The position numbers and the translations under genes were made by a program. Source: WGMI01 sp041739275 (lineage in GTDB: Bacteria > Bacteroidota > Bacteroidia > Flavobacteriales > Schleiferiaceae). Taken from it: a stretch of 64,000 nt of DNA. Below the pieces are notes generated by a model. It was given only the letters and a program-made list of their open reading frames with translations, had not been told where the DNA came from and searched no databases. Location of the stretch: positions 1-64,000 of the forward strand of contig JBGSOF010000034.1 of the NCBI GenBank assembly GCA_041739275.1. The letters run 5' to 3'. Positions 1 to 9,575 of this stretch are shown one piece after another; positions within the stretch are counted from its first letter, which is position 1; the number at the start of each line of letters is the position of its first letter.

Positions 1-145
1 CACCCCCTCCCACCACCGTTCCCCCCAAAAAGCCTCCCCATATTACCCCAGGGTTGCGGAAATGACCAAATCAACACCCTTCTAAAAAACCAGAACAAAG
101 CAGGTCAGGGGCCGTTGGATTAATACACTAATACCCCAAGACCCC

Positions 146-553
146 ATGAACATCGTAGAAACCGCCATCGACAACGGCTCGTTCACAACCCTCGTAGCCG
201 CCGTAGTAGCCGCCGAATTGGCCGAAACCCTCAGCGGAACCGGACCCTTTACCGTATTCGCTCCCGTAGACGCCGCCTTCGCCGCCCTGCCCGCCGGAAC
301 CGTAGAGTCGTTGGTACAGCCCGAAAACAAAGAGAAATTGCAAGGCATCTTCACCTAGCACGTCGTAGCAGGAAAGGCGATGTCCGGCGATTTGAGCGAC
401 GGAATGGAAGTTGGCACCGTTCAAGGAACCAAGCTCACCATCCACCACAAAGACGGAACAGTGCACATCAACAAAGCCGAAGTCGTAACCGCCGACGTGG
501 AAACCCGCAAGGGCGTAGTTCACGTCATCAACAGCGTATTGTTGCCCGCGTAA
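146..553 (+). pseudogene. Fasciclin (FAS1) domain protein, interrupted by an in-frame amber codon
   Basis: The reading frame from ATG 146 encodes a single FAS1 domain: the start reads MNIVETAIDNGSF and continues through TVFAPVDAAFAALP, the typical first half of the fold. A TAG at 356-358 interrupts it after residue 70, and the same frame then continues without further stops to TAA 551-553 (HVVAGKAMSGDL... ending HVINSVLLPA). The family H-box normally reads Thr-Tyr-His, so the TAG sits where a Tyr codon (TAC or TAT) is expected; one base change explains it. No signal peptide is visible and a stop at 83-85 excludes an upstream start. FAS1 domains are usually extracellular adhesion modules. It could be a pseudogene, a readthrough gene or a base-call error; the family call itself is secure. 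Confidence 0.8.
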
Positions 554-765
554 ACCGCATCGACTGATCGAGTATACCTCGCCTCAGAGCAGTTTTATTA
601 ATTCTAATCTCCTATCCCTCAATACAAAAGAAATCGGCCATTCCATTCGACGCCCTGTTTCAACCCTATGGATAGATTTCACCACGCATCCATTTTCTCA
701 AATTCAGGGTGTTTTTTTACTTTCTATGCAGTTCCTTCGTACTCGTGTTTGAACACTGAAAAAAC

Positions 766-1899
766 ATGGGTAAATCACAAATGGATGTTCTGAGGAGTTT
801 CATACTGGGAGCGCTCTTTCTCTCGGTGGTCCTCTTCGGTTACAACCGGTTGAAATCAAGTAAGACACCTCCCGCTCGAAAACCCCTCTCCGCCGTGCCC
901 GTGGTCGAGGCCGTAGTGGTTCAGAACAAGAGCCGCACCCTGCCTATTTCGCTGAGCGGCAAGCTCTTGGCCGAGCAAAGAATCGAGCTCTTCAGCGAAG
1001 CGCAAGGCATCATGCTCGGTCAATCGAATCGGTTCAGAGCCGGAGCGCGCTTTGCCAAAGGAGAAATTATTTTGTCCATAGACGATACCGAGGCCTCGGC
1101 GGCTTTAGTGGCTCAGCGGAGCAATTACATTCAGAGCATCGCTCAGTTGCTGCCCGACCTCAGCATCGATCATCCCCAAGACGCTCCGCTTTGGAAGGAA
1201 TACCTCTCGAAGCTGAACCCCGAACGCGATCCCCCTCCCCTTCCCGAACCCTCAAATGAAACGCTCCGACTCTTTCTGACCGCTCGAAATGTCTATGCCA
1301 ATTATCACAACCTCCAAGGCGCATCGAACCGGCTCTCGAAATACAAAATTCGCGCACCATTTAACGGAGTCTTGGCCGATGCCCAGCTCACCGAAGGAAG
1401 CCTCGTACGCCCCGGGCAAAGATTGGGAAGCTTTATCGCTCCGGGCCGTTACGAGCTTGAAACATCGATCAGCAGCAGTCAGGCAGAATGGATCAAAGTC
1501 GGCACCCGGGTCGAGCTTCGATCAGACGAAGTGGAAGGCCGATGGATGGGCACTGTGGTTCGAATAAACGAAAAAATTGACGAGAGCACGCAGAGCATCC
1601 GAGTGTTTTTGCGCGTCGAAGGCGAGGCACTTCGCGAAGGGCAATACGTACACGGCCGTTTAAACACCCGGAACTTCGAAAATGTGTTTGCCTATCCTCG
1701 ACTCTCGCTCTTTCAAGATCGCAAAGTCTTTGTAATCAACGACTCGACCTTGAGCTTACACTCCATTGAAATCGTTGCTTCGGCCCGAGATTCAGTTTTG
1801 ATTCGCGGGCTCGAGCAAGGAACCCGATTGATTAAGAATCCGGTGGTCGGAGCCTACGACGGCATGAAAATTCGCGTCACGGAGCCTGCGCGTCCATGA
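766..1899 (+). CDS. RND efflux periplasmic adaptor (membrane fusion protein)
   Basis: This 377-residue protein is the HlyD/AcrA-type adaptor of a tripartite efflux pump, linking the inner-membrane permease to the TolC-like channel. It has an N-terminal membrane segment at about residues 8-26, a helical hairpin region in the middle, a lipoyl/barrel-sandwich half motif near KIRAPFNGVLADAQ and a beta-barrel region afterwards. The stop overlaps the start of the permease gene by 4 bp (ATGA), so the two are translationally coupled. A second ATG at 781 is an alternative start. The substrate cannot be read from the sequence. Confidence 0.9.
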   Translation: MGKSQMDVLRSFILGALFLSVVLFGYNRLKSSKTPPARKPLSAVPVVEAVVVQNKSRTLPISLSGKLLAEQRIELFSEAQGIMLGQSNRFRAGARFAKGEIILSIDDTEASAALVAQRSNYIQSIAQLLPDLSIDHPQDAPLWKEYLSKLNPERDPPPLPEPSNETLRLFLTARNVYANYHNLQGASNRLSKYKIRAPFNGVLADAQLTEGSLVRPGQRLGSFIAPGRYELETSISSSQAEWIKVGTRVELRSDEVEGRWMGTVVRINEKIDESTQSIRVFLRVEGEALREGQYVHGRLNTRNFENVFAYPRLSLFQDRKVFVINDSTLSLHSIEIVASARDSVLIRGLEQGTRLIKNPVVGAYDGMKIRVTEPARP

Positions 1900-4800
1900 A
1901 AAAGCTGGTCGCGTACTTCCTCAAATATCCCATTGCGGTCAACACCCTGTTGGCGGCCTTGGTGCTCTTTGGCATTTATAGAGCGGGCAAGCTCACCTCA
2001 ACTTTTTTCCCCGTAGTCGAGAGCCGGATCATCGCGGTAGAAGCCATTTTCCCCGGTGCGTCTCCCGAAGAAGTCGAAGAGGGCATTGTGCAAAAAGTCG
2101 AGGAAAACCTCAAAGGCACCACCGGTGTGGAGCGAATCACCTCGGTGAGTTCCGAAAACGCGGCCTTGATTCTCGTAGAAGCGCTGAAAGGACAGGACGT
2201 AGACCTCGTGCTCGAAGATGTGCGCAATGCAGTTTCCAGAATTCCCAGCTTTCCCGCGGGCATGGAGCCCATTCGGGTGTATCGAAGAGAGAATATCAAC
2301 TTCACCATCAGCTTCTCCATTTCAGGAAAAGACTTGGATTTAAGGAGCTTAAAGACACTCGGCCGCAGTGCTGAAGAAGAACTCAGGCAAATTCCCGGTA
2401 TCTCGAAAATCGAAATCAAAGGCTTTCCCGAAGAAGAAATCGAGATCGTTTTAAACGAAGCGCTCATGAGGGCGCAGGCCATTAATTTTGAACAAGTTGC
2501 ACAGGCGCTGCGCTCTGAAAACGTCGAGCTGAGTGCGGGTTTGGTCAAAAGCAAAAACGAAGAACTCTCGATCCGCGCGCGAAACAAGGCAGACCGAGGC
2601 TACGCGCTCAGCGAACTCCCCATACGCAGCGACGCTTTTGGCGGACAATTGCGCTTGGGCGAGATCGCCGAAATCAAAGACCGATTTGCTGATCGGCCCA
2701 CCGGGGTTCGGGTTAATGGAGAGCGCGCCGTCGTGGTGGTGGTGAGCAATACCGACCAAGAAGACATGCTGGGTACCGCCGCCCAAGTGCGCGAGTACGT
2801 CAAACGCTTCAATGAAACCCACGGGGCGCTCGAAGCTAAGGTTCTTCAAGATCAGTCCGTTACGCTCGAACAGAGACGAACTTTGCTCATCAACAATGGA
2901 ATAGCCGGATTTATTCTGGTGCTGATTTTTTTAGCCGTTTTCCTGAACTGGCGCATTGCCTTTTGGGTGGCTATGGGGATTCCATTTTCCTTTTTGGCCA
3001 TGTTTATCGTGGCCGGATTCTTCGGGATTACGATTAATGTGATTTCGCTTTTTGGGATGATCGTAGTCGTCGGAATTCTGGTCGACGACGGAATTGTGAT
3101 TTCCGAAAACATCTATCAACACTTCGAGCGCGGAGCGAGCCCCTATCGAGCGGCGATCGACGGAACCTTCGAGGTGCTGCCCGCGGTTTTGAGCTCCGTC
3201 CTCACCACAGTGGTGGCCTTCAGCACCTTCTTTTTTCTCGACGGCCGCGCGGGCGACTTTTTCTCTCAGCTCAGCCTGATTGTGATTTTGACCCTGGCCG
3301 TTTCTTTGGTCGAAGCGGCTTTGTTTCTGCCGTCGCATTTGGCACACAGCAAGGCACTGCACGTTAAAACACGGAGTCGGTTTGAAGAAGGCACCGATCG
3401 ATTTATGAGCCGTTTGGTCAATCGCCTTTATTTGCCTGCGCTCTCTTTTGCCCTCAGACATCGCCTTTTCGCGCTTTCCATTCCAATTGGTTTGGTCGTC
3501 ATCACCCTCGGCGCTTTTAAAGGCGAGGTGATCAAAGCAACTTTTTTTCCGTTTATCGAAAGAGACAATATCGAAATCGGAATCAGCCTGCCCAGCGGAA
3601 CTCGAGAAGAGCGCACTTGGGAGGCCCTTGAACATATCTACAAAAGCGCCCAAATGGTGGAAGAGCGCTACAACGCAGAGCGCGAAGACGGCCTAGACTT
3701 GATGCAAGACATCAGCATGGAAGTGGGGCCGCTCGGGCACCAAGGCAAGATCAACATCAACTTGCTCGATGCCAAACAGCGCGGAACCAAGAGCTTTGAA
3801 ATCGCCAACGCCATTCGCGAACAAGTGGGGCCGATTCCTGGAGCCAGCAATTTGACCTTCGGAAACGCCAGTGCCTTTGGTCGCCCCGTGAGCGTGAGTT
3901 TGCTGGGCACCGACGACCGGCAACTCGAAGCTGCCAAAGAAGAACTCAAGGCCCATATGAGTAGCCTGAGCGCACTCGCAGACGTCACCGATTCAGATCT
4001 CGAAGGGCCCAAAGAGGTCTTGGTTTCGCTCAAGCCTCAAGCCGCCCTGCTCGGCTTTACGACCCGCGCCTTACTCGAACAAGTGCGGCAGGGTTTTTTT
4101 GGACTCGAGGTGCAAAGGCTGCAAAGAGGGCGAGACGAAGTAAAAGTTTGGCTGCGCTACGAAGACTCCGACCGAGACAATTTGTACTCGCTCGAAGACA
4201 TGCGGATTCGCGGCACAGCGGGTCAATCGATGGCCTTGAGAGATTTGGCTCAAATCGAAATCCAAAGAGGGGTGGTCGGAATCGCGCACCTCGACGGGGC
4301 GAGAGAGATCAAGGTCGAGGCAGAACTCTCGAACCCAGCGGAAAGTGCGCCCGCGCTGATCGCCGAAATCAGGGAGAATTTTATCGATTCTGAGCTCCTG
4401 CCGAAGTATCCGGGGATTCGGGCGCTGTATGAAGGCCAAAACCGCGAGGCGATGAAGACGGCCAATTCGGCCAAGTCTGTCGTGCCGTTTATCTTCCTCG
4501 CGATGATTTTGATCATCACGTTTACCTTTCGGTCGCTGATCCAAACCATCGTGGTTTTCTTACTCATTCCGCTCACCCTGACCGGAGTGGCTTGGGGGCA
4601 CTTTTTCCACGGAATGCCCATGAGCATTTTCTCATATCTCGGGGTAATCGCCCTCATCGGGATTCTGGTAAACGACAGCCTCGTGTATGTAAGCACCTTC
4701 AACGAGAATATAAAAGCGGGAATGCCTCTGGACGAGGCCATTCTGAGCACCGGAGGCAGTCGATTTCGCGCCATTTTTCTCACCACGGCCACCACAGTTG

Positions 4801-5048
4801 CGGGGCTCGCCCCCTTGATCTTGGAGCGCAGTTTCCAGGCCCAGTTTCTCGTGCCCATGGCAATATCGGTGGCCTACGGAATTCTGTATGCTACACTATT
4901 GACTCTGTTCACCTTGCCTGTTCTTTTAAGCCTGGCCAACGACGGGCGTCGCATTTGGACTTGGCTTTGGACGGGGGTGTTCCCTTCGGCCGAAGTAATT
5001 GAACCCGCGATGGTTGAACATCAAGCTGAGCAAGATGAACAGACATAA
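1896..5048 (+). CDS. RND family efflux permease (AcrB/MexF-like)
   Basis: This 1050-residue protein has the usual RND length and the duplicated architecture of a membrane segment at the N-terminus, a large periplasmic loop, a block of helices, a second loop and a second block of helices. The proton-relay Asp pair of transmembrane helix 4 is visible in ILVDDGIVISEN (about residues 393-404). The equivalent helix of the second half reads ILVNDSLVYVS. It acts in the inner membrane as a proton-driven drug or metabolite exporter. It overlaps the adaptor upstream by 4 bp and the TolC gene downstream by 14 bp, forming one operon. The sequence is unusual only in having a short C-terminal acidic tail. 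Confidence 0.95.
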   Translation: MKKLVAYFLKYPIAVNTLLAALVLFGIYRAGKLTSTFFPVVESRIIAVEAIFPGASPEEVEEGIVQKVEENLKGTTGVERITSVSSENAALILVEALKGQDVDLVLEDVRNAVSRIPSFPAGMEPIRVYRRENINFTISFSISGKDLDLRSLKTLGRSAEEELRQIPGISKIEIKGFPEEEIEIVLNEALMRAQAINFEQVAQALRSENVELSAGLVKSKNEELSIRARNKADRGYALSELPIRSDAFGGQLRLGEIAEIKDRFADRPTGVRVNGERAVVVVVSNTDQEDMLGTAAQVREYVKRFNETHGALEAKVLQDQSVTLEQRRTLLINNGIAGFILVLIFLAVFLNWRIAFWVAMGIPFSFLAMFIVAGFFGITINVISLFGMIVVVGILVDDGIVISENIYQHFERGASPYRAAIDGTFEVLPAVLSSVLTTVVAFSTFFFLDGRAGDFFSQLSLIVILTLAVSLVEAALFLPSHLAHSKALHVKTRSRFEEGTDRFMSRLVNRLYLPALSFALRHRLFALSIPIGLVVITLGAFKGEVIKATFFPFIERDNIEIGISLPSGTREERTWEALEHIYKSAQMVEERYNAEREDGLDLMQDISMEVGPLGHQGKININLLDAKQRGTKSFEIANAIREQVGPIPGASNLTFGNASAFGRPVSVSLLGTDDRQLEAAKEELKAHMSSLSALADVTDSDLEGPKEVLVSLKPQAALLGFTTRALLEQVRQGFFGLEVQRLQRGRDEVKVWLRYEDSDRDNLYSLEDMRIRGTAGQSMALRDLAQIEIQRGVVGIAHLDGAREIKVEAELSNPAESAPALIAEIRENFIDSELLPKYPGIRALYEGQNREAMKTANSAKSVVPFIFLAMILIITFTFRSLIQTIVVFLLIPLTLTGVAWGHFFHGMPMSIFSYLGVIALIGILVNDSLVYVSTFNENIKAGMPLDEAILSTGGSRFRAIFLTTATTVAGLAPLILERSFQAQFLVPMAISVAYGILYATLLTLFTLPVLLSLANDGRRIWTWLWTGVFPSAEVIEPAMVEHQAEQDEQT

Positions 5049-6357
5049 TCCGCTGCGAAGTTTCGCCCTAGTCGCCCTGCTTCTTCCCATGAGCGGTTTT
5101 GCCCAAACGCGTTTGAATTTGGACGAGGCGTTTGCCCGAGCTCTCAAGGACAACCTCAGCTTGAGATCGGGAACCTATCGACTCGAAATTGCGCGCAACA
5201 GCAACGACCCCGGTTTGGCGGGTTTGTATCCGCGTTTGGCAGCCACCGGGCAGGCGAGTATGCAAGACAACGACACGCGGCTTGAATTCGCCAACGGACA
5301 GCCCGACATCGAGGTAGAAGGTGCGCGTTCGTATCTCTACGGGGCCGGCCTGGATCTCAATTACACGGTCTTTGACGGGCTCGGAAGTTGGCACACCTTG
5401 AGGCAATTGGAATCTCAAGAGCGAATCTCGGAGTTTGACTTCAAGCTGCTCGGGCAAAGTGTTCTGTTGCAAACGGCCGGGCTTTATTATGAAATGGCTG
5501 CGAGTCAAGAAGATGTGCGAATCGCAAAAGAAAATCTCGAGATTTCGCTCGATCGGTTTCTCAGGTTTGATCTGGCGCGCGCCTACGGTTCGGGCAGCGG
5601 ATTTGATTTGTCGAGCGCACGGGTCGATTTGAGCAACGACAGCCTCAATCTTTTGGTGTCGGAGTCGGCCTTGCGGTCAGCTCGTCGCCGTTTAGAAGTG
5701 CAAATGGGGGCGGGGTTTGACCCCACGTTTGAGGTGGACACCGAAGTGCAATACGCCATCCTTCCGAGTGCCGACAGCCTGAGAAGTCTCGCCAATCAAG
5801 CGGACCCTGCGCTTTTGCGGGCCTACGAAAATCAAAAAGCCTTGGCCTTCGCATCGGCCACAGCGGGCTCTGCATTTTGGCCTCGGCTCGATCTCAATGC
5901 GGGCTACGATGTTTCGGTTCAGGACAACGAAGTGGGGCTGTTGCTTTTAAATCAGTTCAATGGCTGGAATGCAGGCTTGGCTTTGCGCTGGGATTTGTTC
6001 AGCGGAAATGTGAATCGCATTCGAAGCGCCAACGCCAAACTGAGCGAACAATCTGCCGAAATGGATGCTCAGCTACAGAGGCTCAACACGCGTTCTTCGA
6101 TCGACAATGCTTTGGACGTTTATCAAACCGCGCTCGAAGGGGCCAAAATTGCAGAGCGCAATACGATTACCGCGCGTCTGAACTTTGAACGCGCTCGGCA
6201 GTTGTACAGCCTTGGACAACTGAATCAGAGTCAGTTTAGAGAGGCTCAGCTCAATCTTTCTCAGAGCGAAAGCTCCGTTTACCGCGCTCGGTTTTCGGCC
6301 AAACTCGCCGAACTTGAAATCTTGAGAATCTGCGGATTGTTGTTCGGAGGACAGTAG
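5035..6357 (+). CDS. TolC family outer membrane efflux protein
   Basis: The third gene of the efflux operon encodes a 440-residue outer-membrane channel. I chose ATG 5035 because it opens a proper signal peptide (MNRHNPLRSFALVALLLP... cleaved near SGFAQT). The longer frame from 4999 adds 12 residues that do not look like a leader. Two OEP repeats of long alpha-helices rich in Ala, Leu, Gln and Glu are visible, with strand-forming segments between them. The start lies inside the end of the permease gene. Nothing in the gene is broken. Confidence 0.9.
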   Translation: MNRHNPLRSFALVALLLPMSGFAQTRLNLDEAFARALKDNLSLRSGTYRLEIARNSNDPGLAGLYPRLAATGQASMQDNDTRLEFANGQPDIEVEGARSYLYGAGLDLNYTVFDGLGSWHTLRQLESQERISEFDFKLLGQSVLLQTAGLYYEMAASQEDVRIAKENLEISLDRFLRFDLARAYGSGSGFDLSSARVDLSNDSLNLLVSESALRSARRRLEVQMGAGFDPTFEVDTEVQYAILPSADSLRSLANQADPALLRAYENQKALAFASATAGSAFWPRLDLNAGYDVSVQDNEVGLLLLNQFNGWNAGLALRWDLFSGNVNRIRSANAKLSEQSAEMDAQLQRLNTRSSIDNALDVYQTALEGAKIAERNTITARLNFERARQLYSLGQLNQSQFREAQLNLSQSESSVYRARFSAKLAELEILRICGLLFGGQ

Positions 6358-6554
6358 TGCTCAATTTGGCGTAGAGCACGAGATTACATAGGGTTAGGTA
6401 CTTGGGATGGAGAAGGTTACGGCGCTTATTGAAAAGCCGAGACTCCTTGAGTTTGCGTTTTTGAGGATTCGCCGAGTTTATTCATCAAGGCGATTTTAAA
6501 AAGATCTGTACGAGCTGATGGTCCAAGAACCTTCGATTCGCTCCTGGGGGCGCA

Positions 6555-6579
6555 TAAAAAACCCGTCCAAAAGACGGGC
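6555..6579 (-). terminator. Rho-independent terminator of the adhesin-like gene
   Basis: Inverted repeat CCCGTC (6562-6567) / GACGGG (6573-6578) with a 5-base loop. On the minus strand it is followed by a T-run (6555-6561). It lies 36 bases after the stop of the minus-strand gene ending at 6615. The rest of 6358-6614 shows no gene. Confidence 0.75.
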
Positions 6580-6614
6580 TAGAAGATCGACCTACTGAAA
6601 TCTGACGATCAGTC

Positions 6615-8306
6615 CTATTCCTTGACCACCCTCAAGGTTTCCCGGCCTCGATCGGTCGAAATCTGAATACCGTACACCCCGGGGGCCAAATGCTCCATGC
6701 TCAGGCGGTGTTCGGTTTGGGCCGACAACACCCCCCGTTCAAGAATTTGTCCGGTCGGGCTGATGAGTAGGTAGGTCGCGGCATCCACACTTTCGAGGTG
6801 CAAGACAGTGCCCACAGGGTTGGGAAAGGCCTTGATCTTCTGCGTCAAAGCAAATTCGTCGGCGCTTATGGGAATATAGATCGAGAAAGTCGTGTCCTGC
6901 GTTCCGCAGGCATTCTGGACCCGCAATTGGATGGTGTAAAGACCGCCCATGGTGTAGACTTCGAACACCGAAGCGCCCGTATCCTGGTTTCCGTTCCCAA
7001 AATCCCAATAATATTCAGCCCCATGGGGATCGGCATCGGCGGTGAAGTTCATCTCTGCATCGACCAAGGTGAGCGCGACCAGTACATCGTTGACCGAATT
7101 GATCTGAGGCACCATCCCCCCGGCGCTGATCACCTCCACCGGAGCCGAAAAGTCGGTGGTGTCTCCACAGCGCGCGCAGTAATCGGCCACGCGGAAGTCG
7201 TATTCTTGACCTGAGCTCAAACCGCTCACCACCGCCGAATTCTGATAGGCCATCAAACGCGTACCCGTACCCAAGAGGTAGCCCGCCGGTCCGTATTCCA
7301 CCACGGAGGTGTCGGCCCCGGTCCAGTTCAACTGTACAGAAGTGCATTGATCGGTAAAGACCACAGCATTCGGCACCGGGCAAATCAAGTTCTGGAAGGC
7401 TACGAATACGCTGTCGAGTCCATAACACCCTCCTTGATCGATCTGAAGCCGAATCATCCCACTTTGGTCTACCCAGACCGTCGGGGTGGTATCGCCCGTG
7501 CTCCACCAATAATGGCCGGCATTGACACCCGGATCGACCAAAATGGAATCCTGACCGCAAATCCAAAGCGTATCGGCGCTGAAGTACAAAGGCGTGCGCG
7601 ATGCCGCCGAAACCGGACTGTTGGCTCCACAAGCGCCAACGGCCCGAACGCGAAACCAACCCTGACCTGAATTGGCCAAGCCCGTCAAATTGCTCGAAGT
7701 GGTGGCATAGTTTGCTACGGTGTCGATGGCCGCAAAAGGCGCAATGGAATCGGCCTTGTACTCGATGATGTAGTACTGAAACACCGAACCCGTATCGGCC
7801 GGAGGAGCCCAACTGAGGTCGACACTCTGCCCAAGCCCATCAGAGGCACAGAGCAAGGTCGGAGCCTGAGTGCTGTCCGGTCGTACAATCACCCTAAGCG
7901 TTCTCAGTGCCGAAGCGGGTGCCGGGCACTGATTGTCGGTCATCCGCAACAAAAAGACGTACTCTCGGGTCAATCCCTGCGCAGCAGGGGCCAGATGATC
8001 GCACGTAGGGGTCCATTCAAAGACCACCCGATTGTTGATCACTTGTGCATAGGAACCGCCGTTGGAAGGTGCCGGCACAATCGTGGCACAGGGGGGCGTC
8101 AAGCAACCGGTGGAGTCGCTGTTCCAAGGCTGCCCGAGCTGCGCTCCAAAACTGGTAAAAGCCACGGTCTGTGGCATTAAAATGGGCATCATCAAATCTT
8201 GATCGTCGCCCTCGAACACAAAGCGAACCAAATCGCCCGGTCGGGCTTCGGCCACATAGTTGTAGCCCGAGATCGCAATGGGAACCGAATTGCTGTCGGG
8301 CATCAC
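6615..8306 (-). pseudogene. 3' part of a secreted adhesin-like protein with FN3/PKD and T9SS domains
   Basis: This is the downstream part of a gene whose 5' part is 8349-9266 on the same strand and in the same frame; a TAA at 8349-8351 separates them. The frame is open back to 8348. GTG 8306 could serve as a restart, but no leader peptide follows it. The product has fibronectin-type-III-like segments (VDLSWAPPADTG, VQLNWTGADTS), one PKD domain (YYWDFGNGNQDTG) and a T9SS type A sorting domain starting near KAFPNPVGTVLHLES. Without the upstream signal peptide it could not be exported. It is paralogous to the broken gene at 12190-13901. Confidence 0.75.
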
Positions 8307-8348
8307 CGCTGTTACTGGCGGGCTGTAGGATCCCGTACCGGTATAAAT

Positions 8349-9266
8349 TTATATGACAAACTCACGATGGACTTCAGCCAACTTTTGACCGTTTCTCCAA
8401 GATTCTAAGCGTATGTCATATACATATGAACCCGGTGTATAACAATTCATTTGAACCGAACCTGACGAGGGATCGAGGATGGCCGGGGTATTGTTCGGAT
8501 TCAAACCGATCCCTGGAAAGGGTTGATCAAAGGCATATCCCTGAGCAAATAAGACTGGCTGGGGATTGACCGGAGGATTCCATGCGATGCTGCTGGACGG
8601 ATCGTCCAAAGGATAATCCCATGCGTAATAGAGGCTGTCGCTGTCGGGATCGTATCCTCCGGTGTAAAAGCCCGTAGAATTTCCAGTTTGGACTGCTGTT
8701 GCCGGAGACTCCCAAAACCGAGGTGCATGGTCTCCGCACCCTCCGTTGCTTCCAGAGAGCGCGGCGGGATACAAAATGGCGCGGAGGGTATACCCCGTTG
8801 CCGCAGCACCCGTGATATTATCGATACTGGAATTCCTGCAGCATTGGTTCCACGTCAAGGCCAGTCCGCTGTTCGGAACGGGTCCGGATAAGGTCACCGG
8901 GGCGCTTTCATAATAGTTGGCTTGAGCGGCCCCCGGTCCATTGCCGTTGTTGCCGTTGAACGCTCCACAGGAAGACTGAAGTGCACCTCCCGGAACGGGG
9001 AAACAAACCGGAGAGATATCGCTGGAAGATTGAAAAATCATCGGAACGCTCTGTGCGGTTCCCGTAGCCGAATTTCGGATAAGCACCGTTTCATTGCCGA
9101 AAAGGGTGGCGCCATAACAATCCCGATACAGCTTCATTTTGATAATTATCTGCCCGCTCGGCAGGCAGTCCCACCAGATTTCTCCCCCCAAAGCGTGCGA
9201 GGCCTGGGCGTGGGGAGAAGCCAAAAAGTACAAGGACAATAAAATGTAGAAGTACTTGTTTTTCAT
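8349..9266 (-). pseudogene. 5' part of the secreted adhesin-like protein, ends at an in-frame ochre codon
   Basis: ATG 9266 opens a clear signal peptide (MKNKYFYILLSLYFLASP, cleaved after HAQA). A longer frame from 9311 adds 15 residues before it and is less likely. The mature region carries the Bacteroidota surface-protein signature GGEIWWDCLPSGQIIIKM, the conserved CCRN segment and DPDSDSLYYAW. The frame ends in REFVI-TAA at 8349-8351 and continues in frame as IYTGTGSYSPPVTAV. The paralogue at 12190-13901 has Leu at the corresponding position (RDIVML), so TTA to TAA is the simplest explanation. No T9SS domain is reached before the stop, so the truncated product should not be anchored. Confidence 0.75.
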
Positions 9267-9524
9267 CAGATTTGTCGATTGGTTAAAGCAAATGGACGGG
9301 TTATTGAACATGTTGGTTTGTTAAAATGAGCCACGCTATCCATCTGATGAGTCCTGCGGGGATTGTTCTGCGCAGTCGATCAAACGGCCTGAATATTCCT
9401 TTCTACGTGAGAAAAGTGAATTCTTCAATTTCAGACCCCCAGCCTACACCACAGGTCTAAAGGATCTCACCGGAAGACCTCATAGAAAAGTCGGTGCAAG
9501 GCTGTGTTCGACCATAGGGAAATA

Positions 9525-9550
9525 CAAAAAAAAACCCGCCATTCGGCGGG
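9525..9550 (-). terminator. Rho-independent terminator of the FISUMP gene
   Basis: Perfect stem CCCGCC (9535-9540) / GGCGGG (9545-9550) with a 4-base loop. On the minus strand it is followed by a run of nine T residues (about 9526-9534). It lies 25 bases past the stop of the gene ending at 9576. The rest of 9312-9575 is without an obvious gene. Confidence 0.85.
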
Positions 9551-9575
9551 TCAATTTCATGTCTAGAAAAGTCGA

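Noticed and set aside
2931..3653. Long minus-strand frames within the RND permease (also 3668-4033, 4071-4544)
   Set aside because: Antisense shadows of a well-conserved gene, rich in charged and rare residues, without family motifs.
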